Both the position numbers and the translations under genes were made by a program. Of a stretch of DNA of 64,000 nucleotides, positions 9,006-17,881 are shown one piece after another. Each line of letters begins with the position of its first letter. Within the stretch, counting starts at the first letter, position 1. The stretch is from a bacterium (GTDB lineage: Bacteria; Planctomycetota; Planctomycetia; Isosphaerales; Isosphaeraceae): positions 147,449 through 211,448 of the forward strand of contig WGMM01000008.1 in NCBI GenBank assembly GCA_016125085.1. Direction: 5' to 3'. The notes below the pieces were generated by a model. The model saw only the letters and a list, made by a program, of their open reading frames with translations. It searched no databases and was not told the origin of the DNA.

Positions 9006-11719
9006 TGTTCCCGCTTCGATCCTTCTTCGGCACAGGCGCTCGATCTGTTGCCGGTTCTCGCTTCGTGACCGCGCGAAGCGTCGTTTGGAGTCTGATCGCC
9101 GGCCTGGCCGCGAATCAGGCCGCGATCGGTGCCGATGAGGCCTATGCCGACAAACTGGGCGATATCGCCGTTATGGAAGCCGGGCGGATCAAACCCCTGG
9201 ATACCGTCGCCCGCCACGAAACCAAGCAAATCTATGGCCGCGAAACGATCAAAGTGACAGGCCCGGACGGCAAAGTTCGCGCCTGGGGCCCAGTCGCGGC
9301 ATTCATCGACTGGCAAATGCCGACCCGTGACGCCTACTGGGACGAACAACCGTTCATCCTGGCAGAGTTCGTTCCGTTCAAGGAGCTTGTCCTGGCTGAT
9401 GCCGTGAAAGCCTCCATTCGCGCGGCGATCGACGACTCTGCCACCGATGCGGCAGCCAAAACGGCTCTTGAACCGTTCACCAAGGCTGAAACCGTTAACC
9501 ACGAATCGTTTCGGCGCGTCCTCGCCAGCGTGAAATTACCCGAAGCCCGGAAGACGGAACTGGAATCGTTCGCTCGCAAGCTTGATGCCGGCACCAAGTG
9601 GCTTTCGCCCAAAGACCTGGAAAATGCGACGGTTAGCGTCGATGGCATGAAGATCCCATTCCAGGACTGGTTCCGGAATCTCGTCCGCAAGAAGAACGGC
9701 GGACAGATGGGCGATTATCAGACCAAGCTCACCGAACTCGAAAATCGTGCCTACGAAGTCGGCGGCAGGCTCGCACACTACAAGGCGATTCGGGATCGTA
9801 CCGGGATCGGATCGAACCCGGTCTATGCAGCGATTCCTCGCCCAGGCTCCGAGAATTACGTCAAGTTCGCTGGCGATTCACTGAAAAAGGCCATCGAAGG
9901 CTCGGATACGGCCTTGAGCCCACTCCAGAAGGACACCCTTTCCGCAACTGAGAGCTATTTCGAAAACGTTCCCAATTCGGACCGTGCCCTGCCAGGAACG
10001 AAACCCGAATTCGACCGCAAGTTTTCGAGCTGGCTGAGTGGCCGTTCGCCCTGGATTCCGCTGTTCACTCTGATCGAATCGGACGAGGCGGATCTCGTCG
10101 CGGCCGGCTTCCCCAGCGACAAGTCCGCAGCCGTTCGAGACACCTTCCGGACGCTCGAAGCCGAGTCTCAGAAGGATTCAGGCATCACCGAAGCCAGTGC
10201 CGCGGCCTTCGCCGCCGCTGTGCGTGGGCTTGGCGAGTCCGTCGGCGGTGGCCATTACCCAAGTGTCGCGACACTGTCACGCGAAACCCACTTCAACAAG
10301 TTCGCCCCCTTCTTCAAGGCTCCTTCCGTCTACGGCACAGGGCTGCTACTGCTGCTGCTGAGCCTTGTCTTCACCGGCATCGGCGAATCTTCGAAGGGCT
10401 TTTTCTCGCTGGCAGGCAAGCTCACGTACTGGTCCGGCATGGCGGCGTTCGTCGGCGGTATCCTGCTCGAAATTTATGGCTTCTACCTGCGGGTGAAGAT
10501 TTCGGGCTGGGCGCCGGTGACGAACATGTACGAAACGGTCATCTGGGTCGCCCTGGTGACGGCCGTTCTCGGCCTGATGATGGAACTGATCTACCGCAAG
10601 ATCTACACGGCGACCGCCGCTTGCGGCGTGGCCCTGCTGGCGACCCTGCTGGCGGCCAATGTCAGCCTGCTCGACCCCGAGATCCGTAGCCTTCAGCCGG
10701 TCCTTCGTTCGAACTACTGGCTGACGATTCACGTGCTCACGATCGTCTCCAGCTATGCTGCGTTCGCCCTGGCTCTCGGCCTCGGGCTGCTCGCGACATT
10801 CTATTACCTCACCGGTACCTATCGCACCAGTCCCGGGCTGTTCGCTCTTTCCCTGCCTGGCCTGGTGGGTTTGCCTGCGATGGCGTTCGGCTACATGGCC
10901 GTTTCCGGTTCCGCGGGTGAATTCGTGAAATCCGAAACTGGCTTCTATCTGTCGTTCCTCGTGGCTCTCGCCGGGATGACGATGGTCATCGGCTCGATTT
11001 CGGCCGTGGCGGGCGAATTGCTTGCCCGTGTCCTGTTACGGCGTTACCAGACTGTGCATTCAGCCGAATCTCGCGTTGAAATGGCCGCCATCGAAGAACA
11101 GGAAGCCTTGCTCCGATCGGCATCGACGATTTCCGCTTTTCAGGCCGATGGCTCTTCCGTCGCCGTGCTGGATCCGCCATCCACTGCGACGATCGCCCGA
11201 CAGCAAAAGCCGGCAGATCTGCTGAATAAAGTGCGTGGCGAGTCGACCCACGCCCCTGAGCCTGTTACGCCCCGCGAAGCCGCCATGCGTGAAACCGCGG
11301 CGCGCATCAAGCCGCTTTCGAACTTCATCTATCGGGCCATGCAGGTTGGCGTGCTTCTGGTCGCCGCAGGCACGATTCTCGGCGGCGTCTGGGCCGATTA
11401 CTCCTGGGGCCGGTTCTGGGGCTGGGATCCCAAGGAAGTCTGGGCCCTGATCGTGCTCGTAGTTTACCTCGTGCCCCTGCACGGGCGGTTCGCCGGCTGG
11501 TTCAATACCTTCAGCCTCGTGGCATCCTCCGTCGTCTGCTTCATGAGCGTGATGATGGCCTGGTACGGCGTGAACTTCGTACTCGGCGTCGGTCTGCATA
11601 GCTATGGCTTCGTCGAAGGTGGCAGCCAGGGTGTTGTCATTACGGCGTGCTTCGCCGTGTGTGCGCTCGTCGCCGGAGCCTGGTGGCGTCGGTATCTGGC
11701 ACAGGTACGACCCGCCTGA
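9002..11719 (+). CDS. ccsA: Cytochrome c biogenesis protein CcsA/ResC with long N-terminal domain
   Basis: A 905-residue System II heme-handling protein. The C-terminal half is a polytopic membrane domain carrying the WWD signature (WGWDPKEVWALI near residue 810), which binds heme in CcsA/ResC proteins, with histidines such as HVLTIV and LHGRFAG nearby. The N-terminal 440 residues begin with a signal-like segment, then MEAGRIKPLDTVARHE. A 'GRxKPLDT' line of this kind is found ahead of the membrane domain in large CcsA proteins of several non-proteobacterial phyla. The start overlaps the resB stop. A soluble segment of about 80 residues (around 11070-11290) interrupts the membrane helices. A UUCG-loop terminator follows. 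Confidence 0.9.
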   Translation: MMFPLRSFFGTGARSVAGSRFVTARSVVWSLIAGLAANQAAIGADEAYADKLGDIAVMEAGRIKPLDTVARHETKQIYGRETIKVTGPDGKVRAWGPVAAFIDWQMPTRDAYWDEQPFILAEFVPFKELVLADAVKASIRAAIDDSATDAAAKTALEPFTKAETVNHESFRRVLASVKLPEARKTELESFARKLDAGTKWLSPKDLENATVSVDGMKIPFQDWFRNLVRKKNGGQMGDYQTKLTELENRAYEVGGRLAHYKAIRDRTGIGSNPVYAAIPRPGSENYVKFAGDSLKKAIEGSDTALSPLQKDTLSATESYFENVPNSDRALPGTKPEFDRKFSSWLSGRSPWIPLFTLIESDEADLVAAGFPSDKSAAVRDTFRTLEAESQKDSGITEASAAAFAAAVRGLGESVGGGHYPSVATLSRETHFNKFAPFFKAPSVYGTGLLLLLLSLVFTGIGESSKGFFSLAGKLTYWSGMAAFVGGILLEIYGFYLRVKISGWAPVTNMYETVIWVALVTAVLGLMMELIYRKIYTATAACGVALLATLLAANVSLLDPEIRSLQPVLRSNYWLTIHVLTIVSSYAAFALALGLGLLATFYYLTGTYRTSPGLFALSLPGLVGLPAMAFGYMAVSGSAGEFVKSETGFYLSFLVALAGMTMVIGSISAVAGELLARVLLRRYQTVHSAESRVEMAAIEEQEALLRSASTISAFQADGSSVAVLDPPSTATIARQQKPADLLNKVRGESTHAPEPVTPREAAMRETAARIKPLSNFIYRAMQVGVLLVAAGTILGGVWADYSWGRFWGWDPKEVWALIVLVVYLVPLHGRFAGWFNTFSLVASSVVCFMSVMMAWYGVNFVLGVGLHSYGFVEGGSQGVVITACFAVCALVAGAWWRRYLAQVRPA

Positions 11720-11757
11720 CCTGTCTTCGATTGGCCATATTCACGAAAATCCGCACA

Positions 11758-11784
11758 AAGCCCGTTCTTCGGAACGGGCTTTTT
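11758..11784 (+). terminator. Terminator of the resB-ccsA operon
   Basis: A 10-bp perfect stem closed by a TTCG tetraloop (11758-11767 with 11772-11781), followed directly by a run of T. C(UUCG)G is an exceptionally stable RNA loop. Confidence 0.9.
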
Positions 11785-11997
11785 CGTTCCCGGCATTCGA
11801 AAAACCATGCCTGAACGGAATCCCCGGCTTTCGCGGAAGTTCCGGAATTCGAAAGGAATCGCCGGCAATTCGGCTTTGCTTCGGTACCTCGCATTTGTTA
11901 TCACATGAATTGACGACCAAGCTGCAACGACGCTGCCGAATCGACCCGCCCCCTGCCCTTCGCAGCCTAGTCTCCTCCGATCTCAGGACCTATTCCC

Positions 11998-14900
11998 ATG
12001 GTTTCATCGTCGGAAATCCCGATCATTCGCCGCTTTCTGGCTTTTGCCTCGACCGTCGCGATGAGTTTCGCGGTCATGATGATTCTCCCCTCCATGCGTT
12101 CGATGGGGCAATCTGACGACCTGGCGAAAGAACTGCCGCGAATTCCGGCCGTCGAGCCGAACAAGGTTCAGGAGACGTTCGCGATTCATAAGGGCTTCCG
12201 CCTGTCTCCATCGGCCACGGAACCGCTTGTGGCTGACCCTGTGAGCATGGTCTATGACGCCCGCGGCCGGGCATACGTCGTCGAAATGCGTGGCTATCCT
12301 TTCCCTGAAGAGAAGCCGACAGGCAAGGTGCGCCTCCTGGTCGACAAAGACAGCGACGGCGTTTTCGACGAAGGCACCGATTTTCTGACGGGCCTGGACT
12401 GGCCGACCTCGGTCGTCCCTTACAAGGACGGCGTTTTCGTCGCCGCCCCGCCAGAGATCATCTATGCCCGCGATGACGACGGCGACGGCGTCGCCGACAC
12501 TCGCAAGGTGATGTTCAGCGGTTTCGGAACCCAGAACGTACAGGCCCTGCTCAACGGCCTTCTCTGGGGCACCGACGGCTGGATCTACGGCTCTGGAGGC
12601 GGCAACGGAGGCGACATCAAGAATCACACCGAACCCGACGCCAAACCTGTTTCCGTCCGCGGCCGGGATTTCCGGTTCAAGCCCGACGGATCCGTCTTCG
12701 AAGCGATTTCCGGCGGAGGCCAGTTCGGCCACTGCCTCGACGACTGGGGCCACCGATTCGTATCCAACAATTCGAACCATATCCGGCAAATTCTCGTACC
12801 GGCACACTATCTGGAACGTAACCCGAACGTCTTTCAGAGTTCCGTACTGCTCGACATCCCCGTCGAAGGGGCCGCCGCACCCGTCTACCGCACCAGTAGC
12901 GCCGAACCATGGCGGATCGTTCGGACGCGGCAGAGAGCCTCGGACCCGGAATATCGCAAGCGTCTTCCAGCGACCGAACTCGTCGCCACCGGCTTTTTCA
13001 CTTCGGCCACCGGCGTAACGATCTATCGGGGCACGTCCTATCCTGAGCCGTATCGAAATAACGCCTTCATCGGCGATGTCGGCGGCAACCTCATCCACCG
13101 CAAGCTCCTGAGCAAGGCTGGCAGCCATTACGAAGCGAAGCGGGCGGACCAGAACGTCGAGTTCATCACCTCCACCGACAACTGGTTTCGCCCTGTGAAT
13201 TTCGCCAACACGCCGCACGGCACGCTCATGGTGCTGGACATGTACCGGGAAACGATCGAGCACCCGTTCTCGATCCCCGAACCCATCAAAAAGCACCTTG
13301 ACCTGACCAGCGGCAAAAACCGCGGCCGGTTGTATCATCTGCTGCACGAAGGTTTCCGCCCGAGAGCGATCAAGGATCTCGAATCCACGCCATCCGCAGA
13401 ACTGATCGCTCTTCTGGCCGATCCCGACGCCTGGTGGCGGGAGACGGCTCAGCGATTGATCCTGGAACGTGGCGACCGCTCCGTTCTGCCGCAGCTCAAG
13501 GAACTGGCCAAGGCCTCCACCAGTGACCTGGGCCGAACGCACGCCCTCTGGACCATCGCGGCTCTGGGCTCTCTGGATGCCGCGACACTGGCTCCCGCGT
13601 TCTCCCACAAGAACCCATTCGTGCGGGAACAAGCCGCGAAACTGAGCGAACCCCTGCTCAAAACCGACGCCGGCATCGCCGCGGCCCTCGTGAAACTTGC
13701 GGACGATGCGGACGGTTTCGTGCAATTACAGGCTGCGTTTTCGCTCGGTGAACTGCCCGGTGATGCTTCGACAGCCGCATTGGCGAAACTTGCCCGCAAT
13801 GCCGATTCCGATACCTGGATCCGGACCGCGATCCTGACTTCGCTGAAAGACCGCGAAATTCCGTTTCTCAAGGGACTTGCGTCCGCTGAAACACCGTCCG
13901 ACACGTTAAGCGGCTGGGCGGAGCAAGTCGCCATACTGATCGCGGCCAAAGGCGACGTCACGGAATTGACGGCTCTGCTCGATATGGCGTTCTCCGCCGA
14001 AAATGCCGGTAAACTGGCCGATCCCGTGCTCAACGGGCTTTCCACCGGCGCAGAGCGAACCGGCAAGAACCTTTCTTCGCTGATCCCGGCCGATCGCAAG
14101 CCGCTCTTCCAGTCGCGTGTCGAAATGGCCCTGGCGACGATTCGAGACGCGAAGGCCCCTGAACCGAAACGACTTGCCGCATTCCGACTGGCACGCCTGG
14201 GTGCTTCCGATGCATTTTCGGATGCCTGTTCTGCCATGCTGGGGCGCGCGAACACGCCCGCCGTCCAAATGGCCGCAGTGCGAGCCTTGTCCGGGTCAAG
14301 CAGCCCCGAAGCCGGCCGACGGCTGGTGGAAAAATGGACGGAACTGGGCCCTGCCCAGCGCAGGGAAGTCATCGAAGCCCTTCTGGCTCGAGAAGATCGC
14401 CTGACGATCCTGCTGGATGCGATCGAGTCGGGCACGATCGCTCCGACGGAACTGGACCTGCCGCGCCGCCAGCAACTGACGAAATCCAAATCCGCCGGCA
14501 TCGCGAAGCGGGCCACGGCCATTTTCGGCGATCTTGCGAACAGTTCGCGTACCGAAGTCCTTGCGAAATTCTCTCCGGCTCTCAAACTTGAAGGCGACGT
14601 GAAAGCCGGAGAAGCCGTCTTCCGCAAAGTCTGTGCCACTTGCCACAAGGCCGGGACGTGGGATGGCGGAGCGGATGTCGGCCCGAACCTGCTGACGGTC
14701 GTCGCACGCAGCCCCGAAGATCTTCTGGGACACATCCTCGACCCCAACAAGGAAATCGCGCCGCAATACGTCAATTACACCGTGGCTCTGCACGACGGCC
14801 GTGTTCTTTCGGGCCTGATCGCCTCGGAAACGACGAACAACATCGTGCTGAAACGCGCCGAAGGCGTCACGGAAACCGTAGCACGAAGCCAGATCGAAGA

Positions 14901-15009
14901 TGTCCGCTCGACGGGCCAATCACTTATGCCCGAAGGCCTGGAGCAGGGACTCCAGCCCAAGGACTTCGCGGACTTGATCGCCTTCGTCAAAAGCCTTGGC
15001 GGAAAGTGA
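11998..15009 (+). CDS. PVC-type membrane-bound dehydrogenase with HEAT repeats and C-terminal heme c site
   Basis: A 1003-residue exported protein with an N-terminal hydrophobic signal (FLAFASTVAMSFAVMMIL). Domains in order: a six-bladed propeller-like dehydrogenase region (about residues 60-430; RGYPFPEEKPTGKVRLL, calcium-like DKDSDGVFDEGT and DDDGDGVADT motifs, WGHRFVSNNSNHIRQ), then alanine/leucine-rich HEAT-like repeats (about 450-830), then a cytochrome domain with CATCHKAG near residue 880 and a closing LMPEGLEQGL line. This is the architecture of planctomycete/verrucomicrobial 'membrane-bound dehydrogenase' proteins. The substrate is probably a sugar or other alcohol but is not established. 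Methionine in LMPEGL is the likely sixth heme ligand. It should need the ResB/CcsA pair encoded just upstream. Confidence 0.9.
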   Translation: MVSSSEIPIIRRFLAFASTVAMSFAVMMILPSMRSMGQSDDLAKELPRIPAVEPNKVQETFAIHKGFRLSPSATEPLVADPVSMVYDARGRAYVVEMRGYPFPEEKPTGKVRLLVDKDSDGVFDEGTDFLTGLDWPTSVVPYKDGVFVAAPPEIIYARDDDGDGVADTRKVMFSGFGTQNVQALLNGLLWGTDGWIYGSGGGNGGDIKNHTEPDAKPVSVRGRDFRFKPDGSVFEAISGGGQFGHCLDDWGHRFVSNNSNHIRQILVPAHYLERNPNVFQSSVLLDIPVEGAAAPVYRTSSAEPWRIVRTRQRASDPEYRKRLPATELVATGFFTSATGVTIYRGTSYPEPYRNNAFIGDVGGNLIHRKLLSKAGSHYEAKRADQNVEFITSTDNWFRPVNFANTPHGTLMVLDMYRETIEHPFSIPEPIKKHLDLTSGKNRGRLYHLLHEGFRPRAIKDLESTPSAELIALLADPDAWWRETAQRLILERGDRSVLPQLKELAKASTSDLGRTHALWTIAALGSLDAATLAPAFSHKNPFVREQAAKLSEPLLKTDAGIAAALVKLADDADGFVQLQAAFSLGELPGDASTAALAKLARNADSDTWIRTAILTSLKDREIPFLKGLASAETPSDTLSGWAEQVAILIAAKGDVTELTALLDMAFSAENAGKLADPVLNGLSTGAERTGKNLSSLIPADRKPLFQSRVEMALATIRDAKAPEPKRLAAFRLARLGASDAFSDACSAMLGRANTPAVQMAAVRALSGSSSPEAGRRLVEKWTELGPAQRREVIEALLAREDRLTILLDAIESGTIAPTELDLPRRQQLTKSKSAGIAKRATAIFGDLANSSRTEVLAKFSPALKLEGDVKAGEAVFRKVCATCHKAGTWDGGADVGPNLLTVVARSPEDLLGHILDPNKEIAPQYVNYTVALHDGRVLSGLIASETTNNIVLKRAEGVTETVARSQIEDVRSTGQSLMPEGLEQGLQPKDFADLIAFVKSLGGK

Positions 15010-15046
15010 ATCGCCTGATTCGATTTCGCATCCCTGTTGACCCACG

Positions 15047-15084
15047 ACGCAAAGACCGGCCAGTTGCCGGTCTTTGCGTTCTTC
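15047..15084 (+). terminator. Hairpin terminator after the PVC dehydrogenase gene
   Basis: A 14-bp perfect stem with a 5-base loop (15047-15060 with 15066-15079) followed by TCTTC. The T-run is weak but the stem is strong, and it sits 37 bases after the stop codon. Confidence 0.75.
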
Positions 15085-15185
15085 GAAAATAACTTTACAG
15101 TTATGCCTTGAAATCCGCATTCGATTCTTGAACTATTGGATAACCATCCTGTTTTCGAAGCCGAGTTTGAGGAGTTCTGGAACCC

Positions 15186-15809
15186 ATGGAAACCAGAGCC
15201 CACTGGGAATCGGTCTACGGCACGAAATCTTGGACGGAAGTCAGCTGGTATCAGCCCCATGCGGAACTTTCGATACGCCTGATCCGCGAAACTTGCATCG
15301 ATCTGGACTCACCGATCATCGATGTCGGCGGAGGGGCATCGACGCTGGTCGACGATCTGCTGACGGCCGGTTACGGAAATTTGACAGTGCTCGATATTTC
15401 GGTCTCAGCCCTGAAAACGGCGCAAGAGCGACTCGGCCACGTCGCCAGCCGTGTGAACTGGCTCGCGGGCGATATTCTGAAAGCCAATTTGCCGAAACAT
15501 GGTTTCGAAGTCTGGCATGACCGGGCCGTATTCCATTTTCTGACGAACGAAGAAGACCGTCGAAAATACGTGAATGCGGTGATGCATGCTGTGAAACCTG
15601 GCGGATTCGTGATCGTGGCGACCTTTTCGGAAAACGGCCCTGATCGGTGCAGCGGCCTGCCCGTGAAACGCTACCGGGCGGACGAACTTCATTCCGAATT
15701 CGGCCAGCCTTTCACGCTGATCGATCACGTGAGTGAAACCCACGTCACGCCGGCAGGCAAAGAACAGGGCTTCGTCTACTGCTTCTGCAGGGCGGACGGT
15801 ATCGAATGA
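15186..15809 (+). CDS. SAM-dependent class I methyltransferase
   Basis: A 207-residue cytoplasmic protein. Motif I of the Rossmann-like SAM-binding fold is IIDVGGGASTLVDDLL (residues ~40-55), followed by the acidic residue in VLDIS, the LAGDILKA line, and post-motif WHDRAVFHFL. GAGGAG lies about 12 bases before the ATG. Proteins of this plan (start near HWESVYG.K....SWYQ) are common small methyltransferases, sometimes annotated as thiopurine- or tellurite-type. The substrate cannot be read from the sequence. It converges with the ABC-2 permease gene. Confidence 0.85.
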   Translation: METRAHWESVYGTKSWTEVSWYQPHAELSIRLIRETCIDLDSPIIDVGGGASTLVDDLLTAGYGNLTVLDISVSALKTAQERLGHVASRVNWLAGDILKANLPKHGFEVWHDRAVFHFLTNEEDRRKYVNAVMHAVKPGGFVIVATFSENGPDRCSGLPVKRYRADELHSEFGQPFTLIDHVSETHVTPAGKEQGFVYCFCRADGIE

Positions 15810-15857
15810 GCCACTTGCGTGTATCATTCGAAATCCGAAAAAGCGTAGCGGCTTCGT

Positions 15858-17708
15858 TTACCCCTGAATTGCGCTGGTCCGGCCCAGGGCGATATCGAAG
15901 TCGCTGACGGCGGGGACGAGCATCGCCAGCAAGGCGAACCCGTAAATCCCCACGGATACGAGAAATGCGGCAGCCGCGTCGCCATTGATCAGACTGATGA
16001 TGCAGTAGAATGTCCAGAACGGCGTGAGGATCGACACGATCGCAAGAGCCCGCGACGGGTTACGCGACCCCAGCGAACCGAACAGAGCCACGCTGCCCGC
16101 CCCCAGGAAGATCAGGAAGCTCAGAAGCTGGCGACCGAATTCACGATTCGAAAGGATGATGAGATAGGCACAGAAAAGTATGCCGATCATGAGGAAAAAC
16201 ATCGTGCCAAGGCTGTTCGCAACGGCCGTCCGGCTGTTGGTGTACGTGATGGCGGCATGGATGCCGAGCATGGCGGCGAAGTGGACGAACAGAAGGTAGT
16301 CGATCGTCACGAAAATCCCTGACTCAGCCCCCATCCGCCCCGTGGCGACCAGAGCCCAGGTCAGCAGGATCGGTGCGAGAATCATTTCCTTCGTGTTGTA
16401 GAGGATTCCGTATAGCTTGCCGTAGATGAACTGCTGCGGGGTCAGCTCGGTGACCAGCAGCAGGTCAAGGGCCCCGGTATCACGTTCGCTCGTCAGCGCC
16501 GTCACGCCCTGGGCGTTGACCAGCAGCAGCGACAGAATACCGAGCGGAACCATGGCCCGGGTCACCCGCCAGGGATCGGACTGAACCGAAGTGCCGTTGA
16601 AGATGTAGGCGACGATGATCGCGACCGCCAGCAGGTAAGCTCCTTTGATGATCAGCGGCTTATTGCCGTAAGCACGGGTCGCGAGTTCGCGCCAGAGGAT
16701 CGGATTGTTCCACGGGTGGCGATAATCACGTGCCTGACCGGTCAAACGACGGTGCGTCCGGCGGGGAACCGCCAGGCCGGTCGAGGCGTCCGTCTCCTGC
16801 CCGATCGCCTGCCCCGTGGCGAGTCGTTCGCTGACTCGCTTGTTGAATTCGATGGCGTCGACAGCGCTTTCGTCGACTTCGATCAGCTCCTCGGCCCCCG
16901 GGGCTTCGCGTTGTTCACGAGGCTCGTTGCGGCCGGGATTCCAGCGACGGAGCATGACGATCGAAGTCAGATTGAGGAATGAGGCGGCGACTATCGCGGC
17001 GATCACGAAACGAACGGTAACAGGCAGCCAGGTCTGCGTACCGCTCGATTCGAGAATCAGTGGCACCACGCGAAACGGATTCAGTGAGGACGAAACCGGC
17101 AGGCCGCCAGCGAGCGGAGGCAGGATGAAGCCCAGCGTTTCGATCCAGGCGATGCCGAGCACGATTGCGAGTACGGTCAGAGCGAGAGATTGAAACGTTC
17201 TGTCTCGCCAGTTGGCCACGAGAAGCCCAACGGAGCCGCCGACGACACCCGTGGCAAGAGTCACGGCTTCGATCTGAAAAAGTTGCGACGGAGAAATGCC
17301 GCCGAGCAGCAGACTCAGGGCGAAAACAGGCAGGCCACCTGCGAGAAGAACCGAGATCAACAGCAGACTTGCCCCGAGCTTGCCCAGGATGATCTCCCAG
17401 TCGGTCATGTCCGTCATCAGCATCAGAACGAACGTGCGGCGGTCTTTCTCGTGTGCGATCGATGTCGCGGCGGCCAGCGGCGCGAAGAACAGCATCATCA
17501 GAAGCTGAGTCAGCACGAGGGCGCGAAAAAGGATCTGTTCGAACCTGGAAAGAATGCCGACTTCATTCACCGTTCGCCAGCCGATCATGATCTGCCAGCC
17601 CGTCCAGATCAGAACGAGCAGAATCACGCCGTAGCCGGCTCGCGACAGAAAGAACCGCTGCGAACGGGGAATCGTGAGGATTTCACGGTTGAAAATGGGG
17701 CCGAGCAT
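15858..17708 (-). CDS. ABC-2 type transporter permease
   Basis: A 616-residue polytopic membrane protein. It has a first helix after LSRAGYGVILLVLIWTGW and then two sets of several hydrophobic segments separated by a cytoplasmic loop of about 100 residues (EPREQREAPGAEELIEVDES... RLTGQARDYRHPW). The lines STSIAHEKDRRTFVLMLMTDMTDWEIILGKL and TSERDTGALDLLLVTELTPQQFIYGKL are the EKEx-TxxLLLxTPLS-type coupling segments of ABC-2 permeases, here present twice, so the chain looks like a fused dimer. No ATP-binding subunit lies in the window. I chose the ATG at 17708 because the 59 codons ahead of it include the S41 terminator region; its ribosome-binding site is weak. The cargo is unknown. Confidence 0.85.
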   Translation of the reverse strand: MLGPIFNREILTIPRSQRFFLSRAGYGVILLVLIWTGWQIMIGWRTVNEVGILSRFEQILFRALVLTQLLMMLFFAPLAAATSIAHEKDRRTFVLMLMTDMTDWEIILGKLGASLLLISVLLAGGLPVFALSLLLGGISPSQLFQIEAVTLATGVVGGSVGLLVANWRDRTFQSLALTVLAIVLGIAWIETLGFILPPLAGGLPVSSSLNPFRVVPLILESSGTQTWLPVTVRFVIAAIVAASFLNLTSIVMLRRWNPGRNEPREQREAPGAEELIEVDESAVDAIEFNKRVSERLATGQAIGQETDASTGLAVPRRTHRRLTGQARDYRHPWNNPILWRELATRAYGNKPLIIKGAYLLAVAIIVAYIFNGTSVQSDPWRVTRAMVPLGILSLLLVNAQGVTALTSERDTGALDLLLVTELTPQQFIYGKLYGILYNTKEMILAPILLTWALVATGRMGAESGIFVTIDYLLFVHFAAMLGIHAAITYTNSRTAVANSLGTMFFLMIGILFCAYLIILSNREFGRQLLSFLIFLGAGSVALFGSLGSRNPSRALAIVSILTPFWTFYCIISLINGDAAAAFLVSVGIYGFALLAMLVPAVSDFDIALGRTSAIQG

Positions 17709-17814
17709 ATGATGTCGAACCGATCGATCGGGGGCCTGTCCAGGTGAATGGGTCGATGGCACCAGACTACACGAAAACATGGTCCGGCGACAAGTTGGCG
17801 GGACACAGGCAAGC

Positions 17815-17850
17815 GACGAAAAAGCCCGCGAATCGAAACTCGCGGGCTTT
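17815..17850 (-). terminator. Terminator of the S41 protease gene
   Basis: An 11-bp stem (17821-17831 with 17840-17850) with an 8-base loop, read on the minus strand and ending in a run of five T. It lies about 30 bases after the protease stop codon. Confidence 0.88.
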
Positions 17851-17881
17851 CGGATGACACGTTTCACGGCGCTGGGCCTTA

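Noticed and set aside
12004..13725. Minus-strand frame of 573 codons within the PVC dehydrogenase
   Set aside because: Shadow of the dehydrogenase frame, which has a signal peptide, calcium-like motifs and a heme site.
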